A stretch of 64,000 bases of DNA from Nocardia jinanensis (GTDB lineage Bacteria; Actinomycetota; Actinomycetes; Mycobacteriales; Mycobacteriaceae), in NCBI RefSeq assembly GCF_014645735.1, contig NZ_BMMH01000008.1, positions 62,001 to 126,000 on the forward strand, read 5' to 3'. Under the pieces are notes generated by a model, which did no database searches, was not told where the DNA came from, and saw only the letters and a list, made by a program, of their open reading frames with translations. The number at the start of each line of letters is the position of its first letter. Within the stretch, counting starts at the first letter, position 1. The translations under genes were made by a program, and so were the position numbers. This document shows positions 27,155-35,986 of the stretch, one piece after another.

Positions 27155-27400
27155 GTGACGAATTCCGCCGATCCGCGGCCCTCCGGCCCGCCGTCCGGGC
27201 GCACCCCCGGCAATTGGTTACTGCAACTCGCGCTCGGGCTCTTCGCCCTGGGACTGTTATCCGTCGTGGCGATCTTCCTGACGCCGATACTCACCGACGG
27301 TGAGCCGGGACTCTGGTTGTACCTGGGCGCGATGCTGGCTCCGGTCGGCTTCGTCGCGGCGCTGATCTTCGCGCTGCGCTCGGGTCGCCGATCCAAATGA
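27155..27400 (+). CDS. Small membrane protein
   Basis: An 81-residue protein with a Pro/Ser-rich hydrophilic start and two membrane helices (about 21-45 and 51-73), ending in a basic tail (RSGRRSK). The position matches the small membrane gene that follows cspB in mycobacteria (Rv0870c), but I cannot confirm homology. The GTG start at 27155 has TACGGT 6 bp upstream and no Shine-Dalgarno site. Confidence 0.65.
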   Translation: MTNSADPRPSGPPSGRTPGNWLLQLALGLFALGLLSVVAIFLTPILTDGEPGLWLYLGAMLAPVGFVAALIFALRSGRRSK

Positions 27401-27436
27401 CAACTGTCTAATACCCGGCCGCGTCGCGACCGAAGC

Positions 27437-27460
27437 GTTATGTGATGATAATCACATAAC
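27437..27460. promoter_or_regulatory. CRP-type operator upstream of rpfA
   Basis: Perfect 9-bp inverted repeat containing TGTGATGATAATCACA (27441-27456), which equals the CRP consensus TGTGA-N6-TCACA. In M. tuberculosis the cAMP-receptor protein Rv3676 is known to control rpfA. The site lies about 320 bp before the rpfA start, ahead of a long leader. Confidence 0.85.
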
Positions 27461-27573
27461 GGCCCGATAACGGCGCAGCGTGTCCTACCGCCGATCCCCG
27501 ACGCGGCCCTACTAGCTGCGCAGAGTCCGAAAGCGGCCACCGTGACCGCTCCGCAACCCATCCGCACACGCCG

Positions 27574-27590
27574 GTTACCAAATAGTGATT
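27574..27590 (+). promoter_or_regulatory. Possible MtrA-type direct repeat
   Basis: GTTACC-AAATA-GTGATT, two similar hexamers with 5-nt spacing in an AT-rich patch. MtrA regulates cell-wall hydrolase genes in actinobacteria through repeats of this kind. The second half-site is imperfect, so this is tentative. Confidence 0.25.
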
Positions 27591-27604
27591 TTTCGGCGGG
27601 AACG

Positions 27605-27776
27605 TCGTACCGTCTACCCCAGCCGGGCACTCCGGCCCACCGGCCCGCCGCACCGAACCTCGCCCCGCGGGTACCGGAACCCGACGGAAACCAAGAGGGG
27701 TGAGGGCGGGACGGGCACCCTCTCAGCCTGGACCCGAGCGAATACCTCGCAGGTGCGTACGAGAGGAAGACGAACC
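27605..27776 (+). ncRNA. ydaO/yuaA-type (c-di-AMP) riboswitch in the rpfA leader
   Basis: The 170 nt before the rpfA start hold the landmarks of this class: a CGGGT-ACCGGA-ACCCG hairpin, the GGGGTGA word after an AA-rich joint, a GAGGG/CCCTC stem, and the 3' segment ACCTCGCAGGTGCGTACGAGAGGAAG, whose pieces CTCGCAGG and GAGAGGA are typical. ydaO-class riboswitches are known upstream of rpf genes in Streptomyces and mycobacteria, where c-di-AMP lowers expression. I have matched by eye; 5' and 3' limits are approximate. Confidence 0.7.
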
Positions 27777-27779
27777 CGA

Positions 27780-28439
27780 ATGAGTGGACGCCATCGCAAG
27801 CCCACGAATACCGGTCGCACTGTGGCCAAGGTCGCCGTCACCGGCGCCATGATCAGCGGTGCAGGTGTAGCCCTCGCCGGTACCGCCAGCGCGGCCCCCG
27901 ACTCCGACTGGGATCGACTCGCGCAGTGTGAAGCCGGCGGCAACTGGGCCATCAACACCGGCAACGGCTATCACGGCGGCCTGCAGTTCTCGCAGAGCAC
28001 CTGGCAGGCCAACGGCGGCGGAGATTACGCGCCGACCGCGAACCAGGCCAGCCGCGAACAGCAGATCACTGTCGCCGAAAACGTACTCGCCTCGCAGGGC
28101 TGGGGCGCCTGGCCTTCCTGCTCGTCCTCGCTGGGCCTGAGCAGCGGCTCGACCCCGCGCGAAACCCCGGCCGATACTCCGGCCGTGCAGACCGAGACCG
28201 AAACCCCGGGTACCCAGGCCGCGCCCGGCACCCAGACCCAGGCTCCGGCCCAGACCCCTACGCAGACCCAAGAGGTCTACACCGCCGTGGATCGCGCGCT
28301 CGCCGCCGTCCAGGCACAGGGCGTCCAGGTTCCGCAGTCCGCGCTGGATCTGTTCGAGGCCGTCAAAGCCGGCAATCCCCAGCTCGATTCCGGCCTGCTC
28401 AATGTCTTCGAAGCCAACAAGGGCCTGCTGCCTTCCTGA
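27780..28439 (+). CDS. rpfA: Resuscitation-promoting factor RpfA-type transglycosylase
   Basis: A 219-residue secreted muralytic enzyme that cleaves peptidoglycan and wakes dormant cells. A signal peptide ends near TASA (about residue 38). The transglycosylase domain (about 40-118) has the catalytic Glu51 in QCEAGGNWAINTGNGYHGGLQFSQSTW and the paired cysteines C50 and PSC. A Pro/Thr/Gln-rich linker and a helical tail (VDRALAAVQAQGVQVPQSALDLFEAVKAG) complete it. The ATG at 27780 follows the AGAGGAAG that also ends the riboswitch, so ligand binding could mask the ribosome site. It is a single gene with its own terminator. Confidence 0.93.
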   Translation: MSGRHRKPTNTGRTVAKVAVTGAMISGAGVALAGTASAAPDSDWDRLAQCEAGGNWAINTGNGYHGGLQFSQSTWQANGGGDYAPTANQASREQQITVAENVLASQGWGAWPSCSSSLGLSSGSTPRETPADTPAVQTETETPGTQAAPGTQTQAPAQTPTQTQEVYTAVDRALAAVQAQGVQVPQSALDLFEAVKAGNPQLDSGLLNVFEANKGLLPS

Positions 28440-28459
28440 ACGGGCACCCCGGCTACGAA

Positions 28460-28495
28460 AGAACCCCGCCTCACCAACAGGTGATGCGGGGTTCT
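28460..28495. terminator. Terminator after rpfA
   Basis: 10-bp perfect outer stem AGAACCCCGC/GCGGGGTTCT with an inner TCACC/GGTGA helix, followed by ctctcgttc. It probably serves the convergent small gene too. Confidence 0.8.
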
Positions 28496-28508
28496 CTCGT
28501 TCGTCCGC

Positions 28509-28694
28509 TCAGCGGTTGATCACTGTTTGCGGGTGCAGATACGGCAGCTTGTCGGCAGCCACCGGGAACTCGGTGTCCTCGCCGAAGGGCGAGAGATTAC
28601 CGGAGCGGGACGACGACAACTCGGTGACAGCGTGATCACCATCGGGCACCTCGGGCCAGCCGTTGTCGACGTAGGGTTTCTTCGATTTGTTCAC
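28509..28694 (-). CDS. Small conserved hypothetical protein
   Basis: A 61-residue hydrophilic protein (NKSKKPYVDNGWPEVPDGDHAVTEL at the start, then SGNLSPFGEDTEFPVAADKLPYLHPQTVINR). Strong residue bias, a GAGGAT site before the GTG at 28694 and a position equivalent to Rv0863 next to the helicase genes of M. tuberculosis support it as real. The role is unknown. It is convergent with rpfA and divergent from the helicase-associated gene. Confidence 0.7.
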   Translation of the reverse strand: MNKSKKPYVDNGWPEVPDGDHAVTELSSSRSGNLSPFGEDTEFPVAADKLPYLHPQTVINR

Positions 28695-28836
28695 CACATC
28701 CTCATTCTGGCACGGCCACGCCGCGGGCCCGCACGTCAACCGCCTCGGGACGCACAGCACATGCCCGGACCGGCACAGCGGGTCGTTCGACGACGGTCAC
28801 CGGCCCGCCACCCGCACCGAACCCGCGGCCCCCGGC

Positions 28837-28842
28837 TAGTCT
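28837..28842 (+). promoter_or_regulatory. -10 element of leaderless helicase-associated gene
   Basis: TAGTCT 7 nt before the ATG at 28850; no Shine-Dalgarno site. Confidence 0.5.
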
Positions 28843-28849
28843 GGACCTG

Positions 28850-31123
28850 ATGACCGGCCAAGACTCGTTCACCGCCTGGCTCGGTACCCGCTCCGACGCA
28901 CAGCTGGTGGCTCTGCTGGAACGTCGGCCCGATCTCGCGGTACCTCTGCCGGCCTCCATGGCAGTGCTCGCCGCCCGCGCCGAACAACGTGCCTCGGTAC
29001 TGCGCGCGGCCGACGATCTGGGCACCGTCCCCTTCGCGATCGTGGAAGTCCTGGCCCTGCACACCGCGGCCGGCGGTGAGCCGCTGACCCGGACCGAACT
29101 CAAACGCGCACTGCGTCCCCGAGCCAAGGCGCCGACAGTGGACGCGGCCGTCACCGAACTGGCCGATCGAGCGCTGCTCTGGTTCGAGGGCGACCGGATC
29201 CGGTTGGTACCGGCCACAGCGGAGGCGTTGCCGTGGCCCCTGGGTAGCGGAGCGGACTCCGCCGGGGCGCTGTCCGAATCGGAGATCACCGCGGCGCTCG
29301 CCGGCCTCGTTCTCGCCGAACGCGCGCTGCTGGACAAACTCGCCGAGACCGGCCCGCGCGGGCGCACCCGTGATGCCGCACCGGACGCGCCGGAAGACCG
29401 TCCGGTACCACGGCTGCTGGCCGCGCGGCTGCTGCGCCGGATCGACGACGAAACAGTGGAGCTGCCGCCCGCCGTGAGTCAGCTGCTGCGCGGCGAACCG
29501 GTCACCGACCCTTACCGGCTGGTAGAGCCCGAACCGCGAGCGACTCCGCACCAGATGGCCGAGGTCGACGGTGTCGGAGCGGGCGAGGTCGGCGAACTGC
29601 TCCGGCACTGCGCCGCAATCCTCGAGGTGCTGGGCCAGCTGCCCGCTCCGGCACTGCGGGCGGGCGGACTGGGGGTTCGGGAACTGCGCCGGTTGGCCAA
29701 GACCGCCGGGATCGATGAAACCCGGGCGGGCCTGCTGGTGGAACTGCTGGCGGCGGCGAAGTTGATCGAGAAAGGTTTTCCCGATCCGGCACCCGAGGCC
29801 GACGCCGATGATTTCTGGGCGCCGACCCCCGCCGCGGACTCCTGGCTGGAAGCGCCGGCGGCACGCCGCTGGATCCCGCTCGCACATGCCTGGCTGGAAC
29901 TGGACCGGAATCCGTGGATGATCGGCTTCCGCGACGCCGCGGACAAACCGCTGGCGGCGCTCGCCCACGAATTACGGGTGCCCTACGCCGTGCGAGACCG
30001 GCGAATCGTGCTCGAGACACTGGCCGAGCAACCTTCCGGCACCGAACTCGATCCCACCGAGCTGTCCCGTCTGCTGGCGTGGCGCACCCCCCGGCGCCGC
30101 CGGCACTTCCGCCGCCAAGTGGTCGACAACACTCTGTACGAGGCCGCCGGGCTCGGTCTGGTGGGCCGCGGCGCGCTCACCACCGCCGCCCGGGCGCTGC
30201 TTACCGGTACCCTCGCGGCCGCCGAGGCCGCACTGGAGGCTTCTCTCCCCGACCCCGTCGACCATGTACTGGTCCAGGCCGACCTGACCGTGGTGGCGCC
30301 GGGGCCGCTCACCGCCGACCTACAGCGCCGCATCGAGCTGGTCGCCGATGTGGAATCGGCCGGGGCGGCCACCGTCTACCGGATCGGGGAGCCCACGCTG
30401 CGCCGCGCGCTCGACGCCGGCCTCACCGCGGCGGAACTGCACAGCCTGTTCGACCGGCACTCCCGAACGCCCGTCCCGCAGACACTCACCTATCTGATCG
30501 ACGATGTGGCGCGGCGGCACGGCCGGTTGCGGGCCGGGATGGCGCAATCGTTCGTGCGCAGTGAGGATCCCGCACTGCTGGCCCAAGTGCTGGCCTCCCC
30601 GGTGGCCGATACCCTGGCCCTGCGGGGTATCGCACCGACAGTGGCGATATCGCAGGCGCCGCTGGGCGAGCTGTTCGAACAGTTGCGCGCGGCGGGTTTC
30701 GCGCCCGCCGGTGAGGATGCCTCCGGTGCGATCGTGGACCTGCGGCAGCGCGGTGCACGGATCAGCGTGCGGCCCCTGGCCCGGCAACCGTACCGGCCGT
30801 CCCCACCGACGACCGATCAACTGGAACTGCTGGTCACCGAACTACGTGCGGGAGAGCGGGCAGCCACCGCCACCTCCGGGCAGACGGTGCGCAGTGATGG
30901 CACCCGCACCAGCACGGCCGCCGCCCTCGCGCTGCTCCAACTGGCGGCCCGAGTACGGCGGCAGGTGCACATCGGCTATGTCGACGCGAAGGGCACCGCG
31001 ATCCAGCGGGTCGTCGAGCCGGTGCGCGTCGGCAACGGACAACTCGACGCGCTGGACCCGGTCACCGGAACGGTCCGGCAGTTCACCCTGCACCGGATCT
31101 CGTCGGTCGCGCTGCTCGAATAG
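28850..31123 (+). CDS. Helicase-associated (XPB/Ssl2-type) domain protein
   Basis: A 757-residue protein like Rv0862c. The N-terminal half carries winged-helix-like repeats (ELKRALRPRAKAPTVDAAVTELADRALLWFEGDRIRLV; RRLAKTAGIDETRAGLLVELLAAAKLI). The middle carries the conserved 'helicase XPB/Ssl2-like' region DHVLVQADLTVVAPGPLTADLQRRIELVADVESAGAATVYRI. The C-terminus is WYL-like (VRRQVHIGYVDAKGTAIQRVVEPVRVGNGQLDALDPVTG). I see no Walker motif, so it is not itself a helicase. The XPB helicase gene is 2.3 kb away on the opposite strand, suggesting partnership, which is inference. Confidence 0.8.
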   Translation: MTGQDSFTAWLGTRSDAQLVALLERRPDLAVPLPASMAVLAARAEQRASVLRAADDLGTVPFAIVEVLALHTAAGGEPLTRTELKRALRPRAKAPTVDAAVTELADRALLWFEGDRIRLVPATAEALPWPLGSGADSAGALSESEITAALAGLVLAERALLDKLAETGPRGRTRDAAPDAPEDRPVPRLLAARLLRRIDDETVELPPAVSQLLRGEPVTDPYRLVEPEPRATPHQMAEVDGVGAGEVGELLRHCAAILEVLGQLPAPALRAGGLGVRELRRLAKTAGIDETRAGLLVELLAAAKLIEKGFPDPAPEADADDFWAPTPAADSWLEAPAARRWIPLAHAWLELDRNPWMIGFRDAADKPLAALAHELRVPYAVRDRRIVLETLAEQPSGTELDPTELSRLLAWRTPRRRRHFRRQVVDNTLYEAAGLGLVGRGALTTAARALLTGTLAAAEAALEASLPDPVDHVLVQADLTVVAPGPLTADLQRRIELVADVESAGAATVYRIGEPTLRRALDAGLTAAELHSLFDRHSRTPVPQTLTYLIDDVARRHGRLRAGMAQSFVRSEDPALLAQVLASPVADTLALRGIAPTVAISQAPLGELFEQLRAAGFAPAGEDASGAIVDLRQRGARISVRPLARQPYRPSPPTTDQLELLVTELRAGERAATATSGQTVRSDGTRTSTAAALALLQLAARVRRQVHIGYVDAKGTAIQRVVEPVRVGNGQLDALDPVTGTVRQFTLHRISSVALLE

Positions 31124-31146
31124 CCATCCCACCCTCGCCGGATCAC

Positions 31147-32550
31147 TCAGCCGCGCAGTGAACCCGGATAGAGGTACCGGTCCGGCGGCGGGGTGGTACC
31201 GCGCAACCAGGCGTCGAGGAAACCGGTGAGATCGGTCGGCGATTTGGACTGGATGAATGCGCGGAACTCCGGCATCGAGGCATTACCGTAGGCATGGATC
31301 GTGGCGAATTCCCGCAGCGCGTCGAAGAACACGCTGTCCCCCAGCTGTTTACGCAATGCGTGCATGAACAGCGGACCCCGGTAGTAGACCGAGGTGAACA
31401 TCTTCTCCCGTCCGGGATCCTGCAGCGGCACTTCCCAGAATTTCGGCTTCGCGAGCATTTCCCTGATCGTGTCGCGATATTCGGCATCCACATCGACACC
31501 TCCGGTCCGCTCCGGCCAGAGATAGTCGGCGGTATAGCTGGCGACACATTCGTTGAGGCAGATATCGGACCAGTTCTGCACCGAGACCGAATCACCCCAC
31601 CACTGGTGGGCCGTCTCGTGCACCACGGTGTTCAGATCGGCCCAGGACGCGTAGATGGGCCGGGTCTGGGTTTCCAGGGAGAACGGGATCTCGGCGGACA
31701 GGAATATTCCACCACCGGACTCGAACGGATACGGGCCGTAGAGGCCTTCGGTGAAATCGAGGACCTGCGGAAGCTTTTCCTCGTACTGACGCAATTTCTC
31801 GGCACCCGGCGCGAAGGCACTCAGCAGCGGGGTGCCGTTCGCGCGGCGCTGTTCCAGGTATTCGAAGCGGTCGATGGCGACAGTGGTGAGATAGCCGATC
31901 ACCGGATGGCGCTGCTCCCAGCTCACCGTCCGGAAACCGTCGCGCACATCGTCACGCACCCGGGTACCACCCGACATCACCTGCCATTCCTGCGGAACGG
32001 TCGCGTGGAGGGTGAAGGTGGCCTTGTCCCGCGGGGAATCATTGAGCGGATACCAGGTGGACGCCGAATGCGGTTGTCCCGTAGCGAATGCCCCGCCGGT
32101 CGGGGCGTAGGTCCAGCCCTCGCCGCGGGTATCGGGGGCAGTACCCGCGTAGTCGACGGTGACGGTGAACGGCAGGCCGGGCAGCAGCGGTAGCGCCGGG
32201 TGCACGACCAGTTCGTGCGGTTTCTGCCATTCGAAACCGGCGGGCGTATTGTTCACCCGCACCGTTCGCACCGGGGGCCCGCTGTAATCGAGATTGAAAG
32301 CCGTCAGCGGCTGGGTGGCGGCGGCATCGATCCGGGTGGACCCGGTGAGCTGGTGATCGGCCGGATCATAGCCGAGGGTTACGTCGTAGTGCGCGACGTC
32401 GTATCCGCCGTTGCCGTCCTTCGGGAAGTAGGAATCGCCCAGTCCCGGCGAACCCGCCAGCGACGCGGACGGCGCTTGCGCGGCGGCCGGAACCAGGGCC
32501 GGGCCCGACAGCACGACTACCGCGGCTACTAGCCAGCGGGTGAGCCTCAT
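31147..32550 (-). CDS. Secreted M1-family zinc metallopeptidase
   Basis: A 467-residue exported aminopeptidase-like enzyme. The signal peptide (RLTRWLVAAVVVLSGPALVPAAAQA) is clear. The N-terminal beta domain follows, then the catalytic site HETAHQWW with H311-E312 and H315 and the third zinc ligand E334 in NECVASY, 19 residues on, as the family requires. The exopeptidase-type GAMEN motif is degenerate here (FESGGGIF). I start it at the ATG at 32550, which has a GGAAGGTGGA site; upstream codons are not conserved. It stands alone, convergent with the helicase-associated gene 23 bp away. Confidence 0.88.
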   Translation of the reverse strand: MRLTRWLVAAVVVLSGPALVPAAAQAPSASLAGSPGLGDSYFPKDGNGGYDVAHYDVTLGYDPADHQLTGSTRIDAAATQPLTAFNLDYSGPPVRTVRVNNTPAGFEWQKPHELVVHPALPLLPGLPFTVTVDYAGTAPDTRGEGWTYAPTGGAFATGQPHSASTWYPLNDSPRDKATFTLHATVPQEWQVMSGGTRVRDDVRDGFRTVSWEQRHPVIGYLTTVAIDRFEYLEQRRANGTPLLSAFAPGAEKLRQYEEKLPQVLDFTEGLYGPYPFESGGGIFLSAEIPFSLETQTRPIYASWADLNTVVHETAHQWWGDSVSVQNWSDICLNECVASYTADYLWPERTGGVDVDAEYRDTIREMLAKPKFWEVPLQDPGREKMFTSVYYRGPLFMHALRKQLGDSVFFDALREFATIHAYGNASMPEFRAFIQSKSPTDLTGFLDAWLRGTTPPPDRYLYPGSLRG

Positions 32551-32708
32551 GGGATTCCACCTTCCGTGCTCGACGCGTGTTCTGCCGGTAGCCCCGCTCG
32601 ACGAGGTTAGCCGCAATCACCTCGGGATTCCGGTACCCCGGAAAACGCGGCGCGCGAGCGCTTCCCGGAGCGCTGAGACCCACGGTATGCGGCACTGCGT
32701 GCCGCGAC

Positions 32709-33377
32709 TCAGGCGCCGAGCCCCTCCGGCAGCTGGCCCGGATCGAGCAGCAGCCGTTTGGCCGCGCTGCGGTGGATTTGTTCGGCGAGGGCGAGATTGT
32801 CCGCGAGCAAACGCCATTCGATCTCGGCGATGGCCGCGCGGGCCCGCTCGATCACGGCCGTATCGGTGGTCCCCCAGGCGATCGGCATCGCCTCGACCGG
32901 CAGCCAGCGCTCCCCGATCGAACGGGTGGTCCGGTCACCGCGGACCGTGATCGCGGGCACCCGCTCCCCTTCGGTCACCCGATGTCCGGGCAACCGCCGC
33001 ACTCTCCTGGTGACCAGCGCGTATCGCGATTCCCCGGTATCGCGACGGTCGACGTTCACCAGGGCGAGCAGCACCGCGCCACGCGACCGGATCGGCGAGA
33101 CCACCGCCGGCACCAGCTCGCCTTCGGCGTAGAGCTGATCGATACCGGCCCGGCGCGGCGCCCATAGCGCCACCCACAGCGCCGTCGCCGCGCCCAGCGC
33201 ACAGGCCAGCGCCAACGGGTAGGACCAAGGATGCCCCAGCCACACCAGATAGGCGGTGGCGACAGCGGCGCCGACGGCGGCGGGTACCGCGGCCAGACGC
33301 ACCCGGCGGCGTCCGGCGACTACTTCGTTGACCGCGTGGGCGTGCCTGCGGTCCACCGCGAAATCGAAGCGTCGCAC
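32709..33377 (-). CDS. DUF3239-like membrane protein
   Basis: A 222-residue protein with a short cytoplasmic start, two membrane helices (about 25-45 and 50-68) and a soluble domain (YAEGELVPAVVSPIRSRGAVLLALVNVDRRDTGESRYALVTRRVRRLPGH). I associate this pattern with DUF3239, from memory. The GTG at 33377 is the most likely start. It follows the XPB gene by 40 bp on the same strand, so the two may be cotranscribed. Function is unknown. Confidence 0.68.
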   Translation of the reverse strand: MRRFDFAVDRRHAHAVNEVVAGRRRVRLAAVPAAVGAAVATAYLVWLGHPWSYPLALACALGAATALWVALWAPRRAGIDQLYAEGELVPAVVSPIRSRGAVLLALVNVDRRDTGESRYALVTRRVRRLPGHRVTEGERVPAITVRGDRTTRSIGERWLPVEAMPIAWGTTDTAVIERARAAIAEIEWRLLADNLALAEQIHRSAAKRLLLDPGQLPEGLGA

Positions 33378-33417
33378 GTCGCCATTCCTAACACAATTCG
33401 TCGAGTTGGGAACGCCC

Positions 33418-35088
33418 TTATTGTTCACCGGGCCCGATGGCGGGGCCCAGCAGATCGTCGGCATCCGTTATCCGATAGGCATAACCCTGTTCGGCGAGGA
33501 AACGTTGCCGATGCGCCGCATAATCCGCGTCCAGAGTGTCGCGTGCCACCACGGAATAGAAATGCGCCTGACCGCCGTCCTGTTTCGGACGCAGTAACCG
33601 GCCCAGCCGTTGAGCTTCCTCCTGACGCGAACCAAAGGTACCGGAAACCTGCACCGCCACCGACGCCTCGGGCAGGTCGATGGAGAAATTCGCGACCTTG
33701 CTGACCACCAGCACCGGGATCTCGCCGCGGCGGAAAGCGTCGAAAAGGGCCTCGCGTTCCTTGTTCTTCGTCGACCCCTGGATCACCGGGGCGTCCAGGG
33801 CAGTGCCCAATTCCTCCAGCTGATCCAGATAGGCGCCGATGACCAGGGTGGGCGCCCCGCGGTGGCGGTCCAGGATGGATTTCACCACCGCGATCTTGGT
33901 GTGCGCGGTGGAACAGAGTTTGTAGCGTTCCTCGGGTTCGGCGGTCGCGTAGGCCATCCGCTCGGCATCGGTCAGCGTGACCCGGACCTCGATACATTCG
34001 GCCGGGGCGATCCAGCCCTGGGCCTCGATATCCTTCCACGGCGCGTCGTAGCGCTTGGGGCCGATCAGCGAGAACACATCCCCCTCGCGGCCGTCCTCGC
34101 GAACCAGGGTCGCGGTGAGACCGAGCCGGCGCCGCGACTGCAGATCGGCCGTCATCCGGAACACCGGGGCAGGCAGCAGATGCACCTCGTCATAGATCAC
34201 CAGGCCCCAGTCCCGGCTGTCGAAGAGTTCCAGATGCTTGTACTCACCCTTCGATTTGCGAGTGATGACCTGGTAGGTGGCGATGGTGACCGGGCGGATC
34301 TCCTTGCGCTCGCCGGAATACTCGCCGATCTCCTCATCGGTGAGCGAGGTGCGGGCGATCAGTTCACGGCGCCACTGCCGGCCCGCGACCGTGTTGGTCA
34401 CCAGGATGAGGGTGGTGGCCTTGGCGCGGGCCATCGCGGCCGCACCCACCATCGTCTTCCCCGCACCGCACGGGAGCACCACCACCCCGGACCCGCCCGC
34501 CCAGAACGAGTCGGCGGCCATCTCCTGGTAGTCGCGCAGCTGCCAGCTCGCGCCCTGGAAGTCCAGGTCGATCGGGTGGGCTTCGCCGTCGACATACCCG
34601 GCCAGGTCCTCCGCGGGCCAGCCGATCTTGAGCAGCTGCTGTTTGATGTGCCCCCGCTCGGACGCGTGCACCACCACCGTGTCGTCGTCGATATGTTCGC
34701 CGAGCATGGGCGCGATCTTCTTGTGCCGCAGCACCTCGGCGAGCACCGCGCGGTCCAGGCTGACCAGGGTCAGTCCGTGGGCCGGATGTTTGACCAGCTG
34801 CAGCCGCCCGTAGCGGGCCATCGTCTCGACGATATCGACGAGCAGCGGCTGCGGGACCGGGAAGCGGGAGTGCCCGACCAGCGCGTCCACGACCTGCTCC
34901 GCGTCGTGGCCCGCGGCCCGGGCATTCCACAGGGCCAGCGGCGTCACCCGGTAGGTGTGCACATGTTCGGGTGCCCGCTCCAGCTCCGCGAACGGGGCGA
35001 TCGCCTGGCGCGCCACACCCGCGAGTTCGTGATCGACCTCCAACAGGACTGTTTTATCACTCTGCACGATCAGTGGCCCGTCCGCCAC
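33418..35088 (-). CDS. ercC3: XPB/ERCC3-type DNA repair helicase
   Basis: A 556-residue SF2 helicase that unwinds DNA 3' to 5'. An N-terminal damage-recognition-like domain precedes motif I in VVLPCGAGKTMVGAAAM, motif II YDEVHLLPAP (DEVH), motif III RLGLTATLVREDGREGD, and the second RecA domain ending in SGTFGSRQEEAQRLGRLLRPK (motif VI with the Q-x-x-R-x-x-R arginines). It matches bacterial XPB enzymes such as Rv0861c in length and motifs. The GTG at 35088 has a near-perfect GAGGAGGTG site; the long open frame upstream is not part of the gene. Confidence 0.92.
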   Translation of the reverse strand: MADGPLIVQSDKTVLLEVDHELAGVARQAIAPFAELERAPEHVHTYRVTPLALWNARAAGHDAEQVVDALVGHSRFPVPQPLLVDIVETMARYGRLQLVKHPAHGLTLVSLDRAVLAEVLRHKKIAPMLGEHIDDDTVVVHASERGHIKQQLLKIGWPAEDLAGYVDGEAHPIDLDFQGASWQLRDYQEMAADSFWAGGSGVVVLPCGAGKTMVGAAAMARAKATTLILVTNTVAGRQWRRELIARTSLTDEEIGEYSGERKEIRPVTIATYQVITRKSKGEYKHLELFDSRDWGLVIYDEVHLLPAPVFRMTADLQSRRRLGLTATLVREDGREGDVFSLIGPKRYDAPWKDIEAQGWIAPAECIEVRVTLTDAERMAYATAEPEERYKLCSTAHTKIAVVKSILDRHRGAPTLVIGAYLDQLEELGTALDAPVIQGSTKNKEREALFDAFRRGEIPVLVVSKVANFSIDLPEASVAVQVSGTFGSRQEEAQRLGRLLRPKQDGGQAHFYSVVARDTLDADYAAHRQRFLAEQGYAYRITDADDLLGPAIGPGEQ

Positions 35089-35332
35089 GGGGCACCTCCT
35101 CACCTCGGCTGCCGACCATTGTCCCCGAAGCCACCGACAGCGCATCGGGCGGTGATCACGACCGTGTCGTGAACCCGGTCGGCCGGGTGTCCGCGATCCG
35201 GACGCCCCGCCGAGGCGACAGAGAAACCTACCGCCGTTCGCAGCGCGACCGACGTACCGATAAATACAGCCCGTCCAGTAGATGCGAACTGGCTCGCGAC
35301 AGTACCCGCCCGGCATGGCCAGTATGGGAATC

Positions 35333-35977
35333 ATGATCGAAATCGCGGCGGCAGCCGGGGTGGCGGTGGCCGCTCTCGGGCTGGTCCTCACCCCCGGCCC
35401 CAACATGATGTATCTGGTTTCCCGCACGATCTCGCAGGGCAGGCGCGCCGGAATGATCTCGCTGACCGGTGTGGCCGCGGGTTTCGGCGTGTACCTGACC
35501 GCCGCCGCGACCGGGATCACAGCCGTGTTCACCCTGGTTCCGGCGCTGTACACGGCGCTGAAGGTAGCCGGCGCCACCTATCTGCTCTGGCTGGCCTGGC
35601 AGGCGATCAGGCCGGGTGCGGTCTCGGTGTTCACCCCGGAGCCACTCCCCAGCGACCCGGCCCGGCGACTGTTCGCCATGGGGCTGGTGACCAATCTGCT
35701 GAACCCGAAGATCGCCGTGATGTATCTGGCGCTGATCCCGCAGTTCGTCGCGCCCGGCGCGGGCCCGGTGTGGGCGCAGAGCCTATGCCTCGGGGCGGTC
35801 CAGATCACTGTCGCGCTGGTGGTCAACGCCCTGATCGTGTGCACGGCGGGAACCGTCGCCGGGTTCCTGAGCGGGCGGCGGCTCTGGTTGCGCGTGCAGC
35901 GGCTGCTGATGGGCTCGGTGCTGGGGACGATGGCAGCACTGCTACTCACCGATCGAACCCGTCCGGCTCCCGCCTGA
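35333..35977 (+). CDS. LysE/RhtB-family amino-acid exporter
   Basis: A 214-residue membrane protein with about six helices. It has the family start ALGLVLTPGPNMMYLVSRTISQGRRAGMISLTGVAAGF (the TPGPN motif), the conserved KVAGATYLLWLAWQAI and NLLNPKIAVMYLALIPQF segments. Such proteins export amino acids or homoserine lactone-like compounds. Start choice is open between ATG codons at 35333, 35324 and 35315. It is convergent with the sigma factor gene, 9 bp apart. Confidence 0.85.
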   Translation: MIEIAAAAGVAVAALGLVLTPGPNMMYLVSRTISQGRRAGMISLTGVAAGFGVYLTAAATGITAVFTLVPALYTALKVAGATYLLWLAWQAIRPGAVSVFTPEPLPSDPARRLFAMGLVTNLLNPKIAVMYLALIPQFVAPGAGPVWAQSLCLGAVQITVALVVNALIVCTAGTVAGFLSGRRLWLRVQRLLMGSVLGTMAALLLTDRTRPAPA

Positions 35978-35986
35978 GCGGTCCGG

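Noticed and set aside
33610..35172. 520-residue plus-strand open frame over the helicase gene
   Set aside because: Antisense of the certain XPB helicase; only high GC keeps it open.
35089..35577. N-terminal extension of the XPB helicase
   Set aside because: A near-perfect ribosome site precedes the GTG at 35088; upstream residues are Thr/Ala/Pro-rich without conservation.
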